Assembly (NCBI GenBank): GCA_001768325.1
Contig: MENQ01000023.1
Span: 124,001 to 188,000, forward strand
DNA from: Bacteroidetes bacterium GWC2_46_850
GTDB taxonomy: Bacteria; Bacteroidota; Bacteroidia; Bacteroidales; Dysgonomonadaceae
Direction: 5' to 3'
DNA: 64,000 nucleotides
The notes under the pieces were generated by a model. It had not been told where the DNA came from and searched no databases. It worked only from the letters and a program-made list of their open reading frames with translations. Made by a program: the position numbers and the translations under genes. Positions 45,881 through 56,283 of the stretch are shown here, piece after piece (position 1 is the stretch's first letter; every line of letters begins with the position of its first letter).

Positions 45881-46327
45881 ATGGCAAGATCAAATTCATT
45901 TCACAAAAAAGAGATCGAGAAGAACAAACAGCAGAAGAAAAAAGAAAAATTGCAGCGCAAGGAAGAGCGCAAGCAGCAGGGTGTCAGCTCCTTTGAGGAT
46001 ATGATTGCCTATGTGGATGCCAATGGTATGATCGTTGACGAGCCGCCCACACCCACCAAGAAAGATGAGATAGCTATTGAAGACATCGAAGTATCCATAC
46101 CTCGCAAAGAGGTTACGGAAGAGGTGGGAGATCCTACCGGGCGTGTCGACTTTTTCGATGAGAGTCGCGGCTTTGGCTTTATCAAGGAACAACACAGTGT
46201 GAATAAATACTTCTTTCATAAGAGCAACGCCGAGTCGGGAATTCAGGAAGACCACATGGTCACCTTCCGGCTCGAACGCGGTCCCAAGGGAATGAATGCC
46301 GTGGATGTGAAAATCATCCGTTCATAA
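45881..46327 (+). CDS. Cold-shock-domain protein with basic N-terminus
   Basis: 148 residues. The first 40 are very basic (HKKEIEKNKQQKKKEKLQRK). The C-terminal 65 residues are a cold-shock domain: PTGRVDFFDESRGFGFIKEQ with the RNP1-like GFGFI, VNKYFFHKSN with the second motif, and MVTFRLERGPKGMNAVDVKI. It would bind single-stranded RNA or DNA. Adjacent DEAD-box gene and own downstream terminator fit a cold-shock or RNA-chaperone role. Confidence 0.85.
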   Translation: MARSNSFHKKEIEKNKQQKKKEKLQRKEERKQQGVSSFEDMIAYVDANGMIVDEPPTPTKKDEIAIEDIEVSIPRKEVTEEVGDPTGRVDFFDESRGFGFIKEQHSVNKYFFHKSNAESGIQEDHMVTFRLERGPKGMNAVDVKIIRS

Positions 46328-46332
46328 AACAA

Positions 46333-46360
46333 AAAACTCCGGTATTTCCGGAGTTTTTTT
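46333..46360 (+). terminator. Intrinsic terminator of the cold-shock gene
   Basis: ACTCCGG/CCGGAGT stem with a short loop, followed by seven T on the plus strand, 10 bp after the stop. The A-run on the other side could also serve the convergent hisS transcript. Confidence 0.82.
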
Positions 46361-46408
46361 GCTACCCTGTGAAAAGCAATCGATTTGGTTCACACTATGT
46401 GATCGTAG

Positions 46409-47785
46409 TTACTCAGGAAGCGTCTTTTTACCGACAATGTCCTTTATTTCACCCGGGAAAACGCTCTTCTGCTCTCCTGTCTGCATATTTTTTAGCGTGA
46501 TCGTTCCTTCCTTCATCTCGTTCTCGCCCACCATTGCCACAAACGGAATGAGGTTGCTGTCGGCATAGGAGAGCTGCTTCTTTATCTTGGATGTCTCGGG
46601 ATAGAGTTCGCAACTGATGCCTGCACGCCGCAGCTGCGTGATCACCGGCAGCAGGTAGTCCGCCTCCTGCTCACCGAAGTTCACAAAGAGCAGGTCGCTG
46701 TCCTGTGAGAAGCTCTCCGGAAAGAGATTCAGCTGATTCAGCACATCATAAATTCTATCCGCCCCAAACGAGATACCTACGCCCGATACGCCGGGCAGAC
46801 CGAAGATGCCGGTCAGGTTGTCATACCTGCCGCCGCCCGTGATGCTCCCGATCTCCACATCCAACGCCTTCACCTCGATGATGGCCCCGGTGTAGTAGTT
46901 CAGTCCGCGCGCCAGCGTCAGGTCGAGTACCACCTCATTATTCAGAGTTAGCATTTTGGCCTTCCCAAAAATAAAGGCCATCTCATCTACCCCCTTCAGT
47001 CCAATCTCTGAGGTGGCAAGCACCTTCCGCAACTGCGAAAGTTTTTCTTCCGTGGTTCCACTCAGCATCAGGATGGGCTGTAGCTTGTCAATGGCTTCCT
47101 GGGCAATCCCTTTTGTCCCCAGCTCCTCATTCACCTGCTTCAGGCCAATTTTATCCAGCTTATCGATGGCCACAGTGATGTCGGTGATTTTGTCTGCCTC
47201 ACCAATGATCTCAGCGATACCCGAGAGGATCTTGCGGTTATTCAGTTTCACCTGCACCCTGATACCAAGTCGGGTAAACACCTCATCCATGATCTGTATC
47301 AGTTCCACCTCATTTAACAGCGAATCCGATCCTACGATATCGGCATCACATTGAAAAAACTCGCGGTAACGGCCCTTCTGTGGTCGATCGGCTCGCCATA
47401 CGGGTTGAATCTGGAAACGCTTGAAGGGGAAGGTGATTTCGTTGCGATGCATCACCACATAGCGGGCGAAGGGGACGGTGAGATCATACCGCAGTCCCTT
47501 TTCCGATATCTTGTTGGCTGTCTTCACTGAATTTCCTTCGGCAAGGTCATCGCCGCTCATGGACGAGAGGTAGTCGCCCGAGTTCAGTATCCTGAACAGC
47601 AGCTTGTCGCCTTCCTCGCCATATTTCCCCATCAGCGTCGACAGGTTTTCCATTGCCGGTGTCTCAATCTGCTTAAATCCATAGAGGCGGTAGACCTCCT
47701 TGATGGTGTCAAATATATAATTGCGGCGAGCCATCTCCATGGGGGAGAAGTCGCGCGTACCTTTGGGTATCGAGGGCTTTTGCAT
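46409..47785 (-). CDS. hisS: Histidyl-tRNA synthetase
   Basis: 458 residues from the ATG at 47785 ([15 protein letters not shown]), chosen because that is the conserved HisRS start; a longer reading from 47836 adds 17 unrelated residues. Class II motif 2 is visible as [21 protein letters not shown], but split below 21 residues it includes [14 protein letters not shown]. Histidine-specific [12 protein letters not shown] and motif 3 [15 protein letters not shown] follow. The C-terminal anticodon-binding domain ends near [10 protein letters not shown]. It charges tRNA-His. Confidence 0.93.
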   Translation of the reverse strand: MQKPSIPKGTRDFSPMEMARRNYIFDTIKEVYRLYGFKQIETPAMENLSTLMGKYGEEGDKLLFRILNSGDYLSSMSGDDLAEGNSVKTANKISEKGLRYDLTVPFARYVVMHRNEITFPFKRFQIQPVWRADRPQKGRYREFFQCDADIVGSDSLLNEVELIQIMDEVFTRLGIRVQVKLNNRKILSGIAEIIGEADKITDITVAIDKLDKIGLKQVNEELGTKGIAQEAIDKLQPILMLSGTTEEKLSQLRKVLATSEIGLKGVDEMAFIFGKAKMLTLNNEVVLDLTLARGLNYYTGAIIEVKALDVEIGSITGGGRYDNLTGIFGLPGVSGVGISFGADRIYDVLNQLNLFPESFSQDSDLLFVNFGEQEADYLLPVITQLRRAGISCELYPETSKIKKQLSYADSNLIPFVAMVGENEMKEGTITLKNMQTGEQKSVFPGEIKDIVGKKTLPE

Positions 47786-47832
47786 CGTTCTTTTTTTATG
47801 ATTGGGATGCAAAGATAATGAAAATTCAGGGA

Positions 47833-49263
47833 TCAAAGCAGATTGCTTGCCAGTTCCGAGAGTTCGCTTCGTTCCCCCTTCACCAGGTTCACATGGCCGA
47901 ATATCTGCTGTCCCCGCATCTTGTCGATCATGTAAGCCAGTCCGTTCGACTGCATGTCGAGATAGGGAGAGTCAATTTGCTGCAGGTCGCCCGTGAACAC
48001 CATCTTGGTGCCTTCTCCGGCGCGGGTGATGATTGTTTTCACTTCGTGCGGCGTCAGGTTCTGTGCTTCGTCGATGATACAGAAGGTACCCGAGAGGCTT
48101 CGTCCGCGAATGAAAGCCAGTGCTTCGATTTCCAGCTGTCCCGTTTTCTGCATCTCCTCAATCGCCCGCAGGTCGGAGCTGTTCTGTCCCAGATGCTGTT
48201 TGATCACATTCAGGTTGTCGAACAGCGGCTGCATGTAGGGCGCCACTTTCTGCTTCTCATCTCCCGGCAGATAACCGAGATCTTTGTTCGACAGCGAGAC
48301 GATGGGTCTTGCAAGCAGTATCTGACTGTAGGTCTTGTTTTGCCTGAGTGCTGATGCCAGTGCCAGCAATGTCTTGCCAGTGCCCGCCTTGCCGGTGAGG
48401 CCCACCAGCTTCACTTCCGGATCATTTAGCACCTCAAAGGCAAAGGCCTGCTCTGCATTGCGCGGCTGTATGCCGAAATTGTTCTCCTTCTCCACCTTCT
48501 TCACCTTTTGCGAGAACGGGTTGTAGCGCGCCAGCACGCTGTTTCGTTCACTTTTCATGATGAAGCATTGATTGGGTTCGGGTTGCGTTTCAAAGGTGAT
48601 CTCTTCCACATCCACACCCGCCGGCTGGGCATAAATTTTGTCGATGAGCTCCGGATTTACCCCTTCAATCACCACTTCGCCCTGATCGAATATGTCGATG
48701 TTGGTCACCTTGTCGTTGATGTAGTCCTCCGCCGTCATTCCCAGCGAGCGGGCTTTCATGCGCAGGTTGATGTCTTTCGATACCAGGATGGTCTTCATCT
48801 CCGGATGTTTTTCCGCAATGTCAGCCACTACGGTGAGGATGCGGTTATCTGGTATCTTTTCCGGAAATGCGTCGTTGATGCGTTTGTTATCACGTGATCC
48901 GTTCACAATGTACAGTTTTCCTTTGCCCACGCCCAGGTCGGCGCCATTGGTAAAGAGGTCGTCGTCGGTAATCAGGTCCAGCTCCCGCACGAAGGCACGG
49001 GCGTTGAAGTTGATCTGGTCACTTCCTTTTTTGAACTTATCCAGTTCCTCCAGCACCATAAATGGGATATAGATATCGTTCTCCTCAAAGTTGTCCAGAC
49101 AGTTATAATCATGCAGGATCACGTTGGTGTCGAGGATAAAGTTTTTCTTGGCTCCTGCGACGCTGCTTTTGCGGCGTCTTGTTGTACCTGTTGTACCTGT
49201 TTTTGTAGAATTGGCAGAGGTGCTCTTTTTGGTTTTCTCTTCGTTCTTTTCGGAAGTTGTCAT
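47833..49263 (-). CDS. PhoH-family ATPase with N-terminal PIN domain
   Basis: 476 residues. After a basic Ser/Thr-rich leader, the PIN domain starts at [16 protein letters not shown] and continues to [18 protein letters not shown], with acidic residues for metal. The PhoH ATPase half has the P-loop [19 protein letters not shown], Walker [19 protein letters not shown] and [21 protein letters not shown]-PhoH fusions unwind and cut RNA. A heptamer repeat lies just upstream of the start. Confidence 0.88.
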   Translation of the reverse strand: MTTSEKNEEKTKKSTSANSTKTGTTGTTRRRKSSVAGAKKNFILDTNVILHDYNCLDNFEENDIYIPFMVLEELDKFKKGSDQINFNARAFVRELDLITDDDLFTNGADLGVGKGKLYIVNGSRDNKRINDAFPEKIPDNRILTVVADIAEKHPEMKTILVSKDINLRMKARSLGMTAEDYINDKVTNIDIFDQGEVVIEGVNPELIDKIYAQPAGVDVEEITFETQPEPNQCFIMKSERNSVLARYNPFSQKVKKVEKENNFGIQPRNAEQAFAFEVLNDPEVKLVGLTGKAGTGKTLLALASALRQNKTYSQILLARPIVSLSNKDLGYLPGDEKQKVAPYMQPLFDNLNVIKQHLGQNSSDLRAIEEMQKTGQLEIEALAFIRGRSLSGTFCIIDEAQNLTPHEVKTIITRAGEGTKMVFTGDLQQIDSPYLDMQSNGLAYMIDKMRGQQIFGHVNLVKGERSELSELASNLL

Positions 49264-49277
49264 ATTTTTAAAATTTT

Positions 49278-49305
49278 AGCGTTCAGCGTTCAGCGTTCAG
49301 CGTTC
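49278..49305. repeat. Four tandem copies of the heptamer AGCGTTC
   Basis: Exact tandem copies in the gap between the divergent phoH-like and dcp genes, 15 bp upstream of the phoH-like start codon. Copy-number changes could alter the spacing of the promoter and start. Confidence 0.85.
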
Positions 49306-49371
49306 AGTTTTTGTCCCAATTTTTCAGTATCTTTGTTGCCATGATGTTCCCGCAAATGTAAAGAAAATTTT

Positions 49372-51462
49372 ATGAAGAAAACCCTTATAACTATTTTTTC
49401 TGTGATGATGACGATAACCGCAACTGCGGAGGAGAACCCCTTCTCCCGCCCTTTTGATACGCCGCATGGTACGGCACCGTTCAACGAAATAAAGATAACA
49501 CATTACGAACCCGCTTTCGGTAAGGCAATGGCAGAGCACCAGGCAGAGATAGACCGTATCACCACCAACACAGTTGCACCCACCTTCGACAACACCATTG
49601 CTGCGATGGAGCACTCCGGTGAGATGCTGAACCGCGTGAGCAGCGTCTTCTTCAACCTTCTGGGCTCGGAGAGCAACGATGAGATGATGGAAATCTCGCA
49701 GCGACTCAGCCCGAAGCTGTCTGAGCACAGCAACAACATCAACCTCAATGAGGCTTTATTTACCCGTGTGAAGGCTGTCTACGATGCACGTCACACTTCG
49801 GGGCTCACCCCGGAACAGATCCGCCTCACGGAGAAGTACTACGAAGGATTCGAGAACAGCGGTGCCACACTCTCAGCCGAAGGCAAGGAGAAGTACCGTG
49901 CCCTCTCCATGGAACTGAGCAAGGCGACGCTCAACTTTGGACAGAATAACCTGCGCGAGACCAATGCTTACGAAATGCTGCTCACCAATGAGGCTGACCT
50001 GGCGGGACTGCCCGCAAGCGTAACCGATGCTGCTGCAGCCAAAGCAAAAGCGAAAGGCAGGGAGGGATGGCTGATCGATCTGTCAGCACCCAGCTACATT
50101 GGCTTCATGAAATATTCTACCCGGCGCGACCTGCGCCAGAAGCTCTACATGGCCTATAACACCAAGGGGGTGAGCGGGGGAGACTACGACAACAGGGAGC
50201 TTGTCCGCCAGATCGTCAACCTCCGCCTCGAAATCGCAAACCTGCTGGGGTACGCGAGCTACTCCGACTATGTGCTGAAGAACCGCATGGCAAAGAACGC
50301 CACAGGGGTATTTGGCCTGCTCGATCGGCTGGCAACCGCTTTTGGCCTTGTTGCACGTGACGAGGTGAGGTCAGTGGCGGCATTTGCCACAGAAATGGAG
50401 GGAAAGCAGGTCGATTTACAGCCGTGGGACTGGAGCTTCTATGCCGATAAGCTGAAGGATGACCGTTACGGTGTGAACGACGAGATGACCCGTCCCTACT
50501 TCGAATTGGAACATGTGAAGAGGGGAGTCTTCGGACTGGCAACCTCCCTCTACGGGCTGCAGTTCGTGCCGAACCCCAACATACAGGTTTACCACCCCGA
50601 AGTGGAGGCATTCGACGTGCTCGATGAAGAGGGGAAGTTCCTCTCCGTGCTCTATACCGACTTCCACCCGCGCGATGGCAAACGCTCCGGCGCCTGGATG
50701 TCCTCCTTCAAGAGCCAGTACATACAGGATGGCATCGACAGCCGCCCCCACATCACCATCGTGATGAACTTCACCCGGCCCACCGCCACAAAACCGGCAT
50801 TGCTCACCTTCGACGAGGTGGAGACATTCCTCCACGAGTTTGGTCACGCCCTGCACGGCATGCTCTCACGCAGCACCTATGAGACCCTTTCCGGTACATC
50901 GGTTTACCGTGACTTCGTGGAACTGCCCTCACATATTATGGAGAACTGGCTCACAGAGAAGGAGTATCTCGACCGGTTTGCCTTCCACTATGAGACCGGC
51001 GAGAAGATGCCTGACACGCTGCTGCAGAAGATCATTGATGCCTCCAACTACAATGCGGGATATCTGACACTGCGTCAGCTCTCCTTCGGCTACCTCGATA
51101 TGGCCTGGCATTCGCTCACAGAACCATACAGCGGCGATGTCCGTGACTTCGAGCAGGAAGCCATGGCACGCGTACAGCTGCTGCCGGTGGTGCCCGACGC
51201 CTGCATGTCGACCTCCTTCGGCCATATCTTCTCCGGTGGATACGCCGCAGGCTACTACAGCTACAAGTGGGCCGAGGTGATGGATGCCGATGCCTTCTCC
51301 TTGTTTAAGGAGAATGGCATCTTCGACAGGGCTACGGCCGATTCGTTCCGGCGCAACATCCTTGAACGGGGCAATACCGAAGAGCCTATTGAACTCTACA
51401 AGCGGTTCCGGGGCCGTGAGGCATCAGTGGAGGCACTATTGAAAAGAAGCGGAGTAAATTGA
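49372..51462 (+). CDS. dcp: M3-family peptidyl-dipeptidase Dcp
   Basis: 696 residues with a signal peptide (MKKTLITIFSVMMTITATAE). The zinc motif is VETFLHEFGHALHGML with H488, E489 and H492, and the third ligand is a downstream glutamate. The typical M3 motifs NYNAGYLTLRQLSFGYLDMA and HIFSGGYAAGYYSYKWAEVM are present. It removes C-terminal dipeptides from peptides, here in the periplasm. It is divergent from the PhoH-family gene. Confidence 0.9.
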   Translation: MKKTLITIFSVMMTITATAEENPFSRPFDTPHGTAPFNEIKITHYEPAFGKAMAEHQAEIDRITTNTVAPTFDNTIAAMEHSGEMLNRVSSVFFNLLGSESNDEMMEISQRLSPKLSEHSNNINLNEALFTRVKAVYDARHTSGLTPEQIRLTEKYYEGFENSGATLSAEGKEKYRALSMELSKATLNFGQNNLRETNAYEMLLTNEADLAGLPASVTDAAAAKAKAKGREGWLIDLSAPSYIGFMKYSTRRDLRQKLYMAYNTKGVSGGDYDNRELVRQIVNLRLEIANLLGYASYSDYVLKNRMAKNATGVFGLLDRLATAFGLVARDEVRSVAAFATEMEGKQVDLQPWDWSFYADKLKDDRYGVNDEMTRPYFELEHVKRGVFGLATSLYGLQFVPNPNIQVYHPEVEAFDVLDEEGKFLSVLYTDFHPRDGKRSGAWMSSFKSQYIQDGIDSRPHITIVMNFTRPTATKPALLTFDEVETFLHEFGHALHGMLSRSTYETLSGTSVYRDFVELPSHIMENWLTEKEYLDRFAFHYETGEKMPDTLLQKIIDASNYNAGYLTLRQLSFGYLDMAWHSLTEPYSGDVRDFEQEAMARVQLLPVVPDACMSTSFGHIFSGGYAAGYYSYKWAEVMDADAFSLFKENGIFDRATADSFRRNILERGNTEEPIELYKRFRGREASVEALLKRSGVN

Positions 51463-51520
51463 ACCGAAAACTGATCGCTAAAAAAACAGCCCTGAAGGTT
51501 TATATCTGATTAGTTTTATT

Positions 51521-51528
51521 TATTTTTG
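51521..51528 (+). promoter_or_regulatory. Candidate -7 box of the ddh gene
   Basis: TATTTTTG matches TAnnTTTG 23 bases before the ddh start codon. No clear TTTG is found at the right distance upstream, so only the -7 part is supported. Confidence 0.4.
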
Positions 51529-51551
51529 AACAAATTTAAGAAGATCGCTAT

Positions 51552-52451
51552 ATGTCAGAAAAAATCAGAGCCGCTGTGGTCGGCTACGGAAATATCGGGA
51601 GATATGTTGTGGAAGCGTTGGAATCTGCTTCCGATTTTGAGATTGCAGGCATCGTACGGCGTGATGTCGCAAATATTCCATCCGAGTTAAAGGTCTATGA
51701 TGTGGTGAACACGATATCGCAACTGAATGCGGTGGATGTCGCCATACTCTGTACGCCAACCCGTAGTGTGGAAAAATTTGCAACAATCTGCCTGGAGTTA
51801 GGCATTAATACAGTGGATAGCTTTGATATTCATACACAGATTTTGCCATTGCGCCAATCACTGCATGCAACAGCAATGAAGCACAACGCCGTCTCGATCA
51901 TTTCTGCCGGATGGGATCCGGGAAGCGACTCGGTGATTCGTACCCTGCTCGAAGCGTTGGCTCCACGGGGAATCACCTACACCAACTTCGGTCCGGGCAT
52001 GAGCATGGGTCACACGGTGGCAGTAAAGGCTATTGCCGGTGTCAGAGCTGCACTCTCCATGACCATCCCCACCGGCACCGGTGTACATCGCAGAATGGTT
52101 TACGTTGAGTTGCAGGATGGATACGATTTTCATGCCGTGGCACAAGCCATCAAGGGCGATGAATATTTTGCGCATGACGAGACCCATGTTTTTCAGGTAG
52201 AGGATGTGGAAGCACTTAAAGATATGGGACACGGTGTGCTGATGGAGCGCAAAGGCGTATCGGGAAACACGCAGAATCAACTTTTCAGGTTCGATATGCG
52301 CATCAACAACCCTGCACTCACCGCGCAGGTGATGGTGGGATCCGCCCGTGCATCCATGAAACTGCAACCGGGCGCCTACACATTAATCGAGATTCCCGTC
52401 GTGGATTTGCTGCCGGGTGAAAAGGAGGGCTGGATTAAAAAGCTCGTGTAA
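51552..52451 (+). CDS. ddh: meso-diaminopimelate D-dehydrogenase
   Basis: 299 residues. The nucleotide-binding start is RAAVVGYGNIGRYVVEALE. Typical Ddh features follow: AILCTPTRSVEKFATICLEL, NTVDSFDIHTQIL, IISAGWDPGSDSVIRTL and GPGMSMGHTVAVKAIAGV. It makes meso-diaminopimelate from tetrahydrodipicolinate in one NADPH-dependent step, for lysine and peptidoglycan synthesis. This direct route is common in Bacteroidales. Gene lgt follows within 33 bp. Confidence 0.92.
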   Translation: MSEKIRAAVVGYGNIGRYVVEALESASDFEIAGIVRRDVANIPSELKVYDVVNTISQLNAVDVAILCTPTRSVEKFATICLELGINTVDSFDIHTQILPLRQSLHATAMKHNAVSIISAGWDPGSDSVIRTLLEALAPRGITYTNFGPGMSMGHTVAVKAIAGVRAALSMTIPTGTGVHRRMVYVELQDGYDFHAVAQAIKGDEYFAHDETHVFQVEDVEALKDMGHGVLMERKGVSGNTQNQLFRFDMRINNPALTAQVMVGSARASMKLQPGAYTLIEIPVVDLLPGEKEGWIKKLV

Positions 52452-52483
52452 TTTTATTACCTTTGTTGAAAATATCAAGACTG

Positions 52484-53383
52484 ATGGATATATTACTTTC
52501 TGTTACCTGGAATGTAGACCCCACGCTTTTTACCATTTTCGGACGCGAGATTCGCTGGTATGGACTGTTATGGGTCATTGGCCTGATTGTGGCCGTCTAC
52601 ATAGTACAAAAGATATTCAAACACGAGGATCTGCCCGAAAAGTGGTTCGACTCCCTGTTTGTTTACATGATCGTCGGCATCATCGTAGGTGCCCGTCTGG
52701 GGCATTGCCTCTTTTATGAACCAGCCTATTACCTGGCCAACCCCATTGAGATGATCAAAGTGTGGGAAGGTGGCCTTGCAAGTCATGGCGGAGTAATCGG
52801 AATCATTATCGCCGTGTGGCTTTACTCACGGAAAGTAACCCGTTTAAACATGTTATGGACATTCGACCGGGTAATGGTTCCCACGGGATTTACTGCAGCC
52901 ATGATCCGTTTCGGTAACCTGATGAATCATGAAATTTATGGCGGTCCTACCGACAGTCCCTGGGGATTCCGTTTTGTAGACAACCTCCACCAATGGATGC
53001 AGGGTGCCGCACCCATATATACCGAACCGTCACATCCCACGCAGATTTATGAAGCACTGGCCTATCTGGTCGTATTTGCCATTACGATGCATCTTTACTG
53101 GAAAACCGATGCCAAACACAGGCAAGGACTCATCACCGGCGTGGGCATCTTCCTCATCTTTCTGTTCCGTTTCTTCGTGGAATATCTGAAAAATGTGCAG
53201 GTAGATTCCGAAATTGCCATGCGCGAAAATACAGGCCTTATTCTGGGCCAGTGGCTAAGTATTCCTTTCATCCTTTGGGGAGTCTGGATGATATGGAACG
53301 CCTTGCGTAAACCCGCAAAAGTGGAACTCACACCCAAACAATCTGAACTGCCCAAACCAAAAACCAAACCGAAGAAGAAATAA
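52484..53383 (+). CDS. lgt: Prolipoprotein diacylglyceryl transferase
   Basis: 299 residues from the ATG at 52484 (MDILLSVTWN); a TTG at 52463 is less likely. Family motifs are IRWYGLLWVIGL, VGARLGHCLFYEPAYYL, GGLASHGGVIGIIIA, and the Lgt signature RFGNLMNHEIYGGPTD; HPTQIYEALAYLVVF is the last helix region. Seven membrane helices are apparent. It transfers diacylglycerol to the lipobox cysteine of prolipoproteins, a step needed for both host and prophage lipoproteins in this window. Confidence 0.93.
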   Translation: MDILLSVTWNVDPTLFTIFGREIRWYGLLWVIGLIVAVYIVQKIFKHEDLPEKWFDSLFVYMIVGIIVGARLGHCLFYEPAYYLANPIEMIKVWEGGLASHGGVIGIIIAVWLYSRKVTRLNMLWTFDRVMVPTGFTAAMIRFGNLMNHEIYGGPTDSPWGFRFVDNLHQWMQGAAPIYTEPSHPTQIYEALAYLVVFAITMHLYWKTDAKHRQGLITGVGIFLIFLFRFFVEYLKNVQVDSEIAMRENTGLILGQWLSIPFILWGVWMIWNALRKPAKVELTPKQSELPKPKTKPKKK

Positions 53384-53408
53384 ATAGCTGAAAGACTACC
53401 GTCAACAT

Positions 53409-54647
53409 ATGTACAAACCAATTCAAATAACCAAAGATATTTTTTATACAGGTGTAAACGATCGCACCAAGCACCTTTTTGAAAATTTATGGCCGCTCCC
53501 GCTGGGAGTCTCTTATAACGCTTATCTTATTGCGGATGAGAAGACTGCTTTGATCGATACGGTGGATCTTTGCTATTCTGATGTTTTCTTCCAAAAGATT
53601 ACCTCAGTGATCGGAAGCAGACCGATAGACTATCTGATTGTGAATCATATGGAGCCCGATCATTCAGGCTCTATATCCTGGCTTATATCAAAGTTCCCGA
53701 ACATCAGGATTGTAGGCAACAAGCGTACACTTGAAATGTTGAAGGGATTTTATGGTATTGGTGGCGACAATGTACTCCTGATACAGGATATGGAGGAGTT
53801 GAGCCTGGGCAGCTGCACCCTGCGGTTTTATCTGACACCCATGGTGCACTGGCCGGAAACGATGATGACCTACGTGCAGGAAAGAAAAACCTTGTTCAGT
53901 GGTGATGCATTCGGCACCTTTGGTACACTCGATGGAGGCGTACTCGACAGGCAACTTACTCCCCAACGGTACCGGGATGAGATGATCCGTTACTACTCCA
54001 ACATCGTGGGAAAATTCGGCTCTCCGGTGCAAACGGCCCTGAAAAAATTATCCGATGTTGAAATCGATGCAATTTGTTCCACGCACGGACCGGTCTGGAC
54101 ACAAAAAGAAAATATCCGGGAGGTTGTAGACCTGTATGACCGATTGAGTCGTTACGAGGCAGAACCGGGTTTGGTTATCGCCTACGGGAGCATGTACGGC
54201 CACACCGAACAACTGGCCGAAATCATCGCTACCTCCGCAGCAGAACAGGGCCTGAAGAAGATTGTGATACACAATGTCTCCAAGAGCCATGAGTCGGACA
54301 TCCTCCGTGATGTATTTGCATACAATGGACTGTTAATCGGATCACCCACGTACAACAACAAGCTATACCCGGCCGTCGAGAGCCTGATCTCCGCCCTGCA
54401 AAGTCGCTATCTCAAAAACAGGTTCTTTGGCTGTTTCGGCAGTTTTACCTGGTCCGACGCCACCGCCAAACAATTGTCGGCTTTCTCTGAGGCATCGGAA
54501 TTTGAAACTGTCGCCGATCCGGTGGTCATGAAGCAGGCCATGCTGCAGGATGTGGTAGAGAAAGCACGTAACCTGGGACAGGCCATGGCCTGTAGACTGT
54601 TATCCGGAACTGCAGTGGTTCCCAGCAATACGGAAAAATGTCATTAA
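53409..54647 (+). CDS. fprA: A-type flavoprotein (flavodiiron family)
   Basis: 412 residues. The N-terminal metallo-beta-lactamase-like diiron domain has [14 protein letters not shown] and the later HWPETMMTY and STHGPVW histidines. The C-terminal flavodoxin domain has [18 protein letters not shown] and [15 protein letters not shown]. Flavodiiron proteins reduce oxygen or nitric oxide to protect anaerobes. It lies 25 bp after lgt. Confidence 0.9.
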   Translation: MYKPIQITKDIFYTGVNDRTKHLFENLWPLPLGVSYNAYLIADEKTALIDTVDLCYSDVFFQKITSVIGSRPIDYLIVNHMEPDHSGSISWLISKFPNIRIVGNKRTLEMLKGFYGIGGDNVLLIQDMEELSLGSCTLRFYLTPMVHWPETMMTYVQERKTLFSGDAFGTFGTLDGGVLDRQLTPQRYRDEMIRYYSNIVGKFGSPVQTALKKLSDVEIDAICSTHGPVWTQKENIREVVDLYDRLSRYEAEPGLVIAYGSMYGHTEQLAEIIATSAAEQGLKKIVIHNVSKSHESDILRDVFAYNGLLIGSPTYNNKLYPAVESLISALQSRYLKNRFFGCFGSFTWSDATAKQLSAFSEASEFETVADPVVMKQAMLQDVVEKARNLGQAMACRLLSGTAVVPSNTEKCH

Positions 54648-54657
54648 TAAACAAAAT

Positions 54658-55467
54658 ATGAGACTGATCATTCAACCAGATGCCGATCAAATGGCACAGT
54701 GGGCTGCAAACTATATTGCAGCAAAAATAAACAGGGCAAATCCCACCGCAGAGAAACCTTTTAAACTGGGTCTGCCCACCGGTTCATCTCCGCTGAAAAC
54801 CTACAAGGCACTGATTGCCTTGTATGAATCCGGTTTTGTTTCTTTCGAACATGTGATTACCTTCAACATGGACGAATACATCGGATTGCCGGCAGAACAT
54901 CCGCAGAGTTACCACACTTTCATGTGGGACAATTTCTTTCAATATATCGATATAAAGAAAGAAAACGTGCATATCCTCAATGGCATGGCAGAAGATTCCG
55001 ATGCGGAATGTGAGGCATATGAAAAAGCCATTACCGATGCAGGCGGAATCGATCTCTTTCTGGGTGGTATCGGCCCCGACGGACACATTGCATTCAACGA
55101 GCCGGGTTCATCGCTCTCTTCGCGTACACGTGTGAAGACGCTCACCACCGATACGGTGATCGCCAACTCACGCTTCTTCGATAACGATGTGAATAAAGTT
55201 CCCAAAACAGCACTCACCGTGGGTGTGGGTACTGTGCTTGATGCAAAGGAGGTACTCATCCTGGTTAACGGACATCACAAGGCTCGTGCACTGTATCACG
55301 CTGTAGAGGGTGCCATTACGCAGATGTGGACCATCAGCGCTTTGCAGCTACATCAGAAGGGAATCATCGTGACCGATTATGATGCCTGCGCTGAACTCAA
55401 GGTGGGCACCTACAAATATTTTCTGGATATCGAACACGATAACCTCGATCCTGCCTCGTTATTATAG
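54658..55467 (+). CDS. nagB: Glucosamine-6-phosphate deaminase
   Basis: 269 residues, the size of NagB. Motifs are [17 protein letters not shown] for phosphate binding, [20 protein letters not shown] with catalytic D and the DEY signature, and [38 protein letters not shown] closes it. It converts glucosamine-6-phosphate to fructose-6-phosphate and ammonia in amino sugar use. Ten bases separate it from the flavodiiron gene. Confidence 0.93.
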   Translation: MRLIIQPDADQMAQWAANYIAAKINRANPTAEKPFKLGLPTGSSPLKTYKALIALYESGFVSFEHVITFNMDEYIGLPAEHPQSYHTFMWDNFFQYIDIKKENVHILNGMAEDSDAECEAYEKAITDAGGIDLFLGGIGPDGHIAFNEPGSSLSSRTRVKTLTTDTVIANSRFFDNDVNKVPKTALTVGVGTVLDAKEVLILVNGHHKARALYHAVEGAITQMWTISALQLHQKGIIVTDYDACAELKVGTYKYFLDIEHDNLDPASLL

Positions 55468-55492
55468 TTATCCGACTATCAGCAATCAGCAT

Positions 55493-55523
55493 AAAGTGCG
55501 GACTTCGGTCCGTGCTTTTTTTT
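55493..55523 (+). terminator. Intrinsic terminator of the nagB transcript
   Basis: AAGTGCGGAC/GTCCGTGCTT (one mismatch and one G-T pair) with a TTCG loop, followed by eight T on the plus strand, 26 bp after the stop. Confidence 0.8.
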
Positions 55524-55696
55524 ATATCCCCACCATGGATTGCCTTAACGTTTTTACTTGATATTTAACGTGTTCTCTTTCTCCTTTTGGTGAACAAAGG
55601 GTGTGCATGGTTGTTTAAAAAAAGAATCACAGCACATCTTAGACATACAAAATATCTAGGTTATCTACGCAGAATACAGATGCGATTATTAAAATC

Positions 55697-55761
55697 CGTC
55701 GGGACGTTTTTACAACCTAAAATATCTTTAAAAGGATATATGCAAAAACGACCCGACGGTC
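55697..55761. repeat. Large nested hairpin between nagB and the acetyltransferase gene
   Basis: CCGTCGGGaCGTTTTT pairs with AAAAACGaCCCGACGG in a stem of about 15 bp, and the loop contains a second hairpin ATATC/GATAT. It lies in the 343-bp gap between nagB and the convergent acetyltransferase gene, with no coding frame. It may be a bidirectional terminator, a small mobile repeat (MITE-like) or an ncRNA. Confidence 0.6.
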
Positions 55762-55810
55762 TATTTTATGGGAACATCAGTCCCGGGACCGATCCTTTAC
55801 CGTCAACTTG

Positions 55811-56146
55811 TTATTTCTTCGGCCTGATGCCGCACGCTTCTCCTGTAGGTTCATCGTCTGTGTGATACCATAGATCGGAAAAATCGTCGGGACGTCTGCG
55901 AAATTTAGCGAGTATGTATGAACAGGAAGGAATTACCTTGTATTCATTTTCGCGTGCATATTTCACCAGCTCATCAAAGAGCCTGCCGGCAATGCCCTGT
56001 CCCTCCAGCTCCGGGCGTACACCTGTATGGTAGGCGTTCAGTATGTTGCCCTTCACCTCGAAATCGAGTTCGGCTACCTGACGTCCTTCCTGATCGATAA
56101 AAAAGCTTCCCCTGTTTCCGTCGTCAATTCTAAATTGTATATCCAT
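55811..56146 (-). CDS. Small GNAT-family N-acetyltransferase (YidJ/YjdJ-like)
   Basis: 111 residues. The acetyl-CoA loop is GVRPELEGQGIAGRLFDELV, and the ending YKVIPSCSYILAKFRRRPDD is typical of this small acetyltransferase group. It acetylates an unknown small molecule or protein. The gene is convergent with nagB. Confidence 0.82.
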   Translation of the reverse strand: MDIQFRIDDGNRGSFFIDQEGRQVAELDFEVKGNILNAYHTGVRPELEGQGIAGRLFDELVKYARENEYKVIPSCSYILAKFRRRPDDFSDLWYHTDDEPTGEACGIRPKK

Positions 56147-56283
56147 ATTTTATATTTTTGATTGCGATAATAATAAAACATTTTTTTTACCGATTTGTTT
56201 TGTTGCGTATCCATTACCGGTGGTATGTGGTTTTTTTCTATATTTGCTTTTTTTAAAGTAACAAAATAAATACCCATCTTCCA

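Noticed and set aside
46409-47836. Upstream starts for hisS (47836), the helicase gene (62264) and the capsid protease (26617)
   Set aside because: The extensions overlap other genes, promoters or terminators and do not resemble the families, so shorter starts were used.
55587-55865. 92-residue plus-strand frame downstream of nagB
   Set aside because: It reads through the large hairpin and antisense to the acetyltransferase gene and has no protein-like features.
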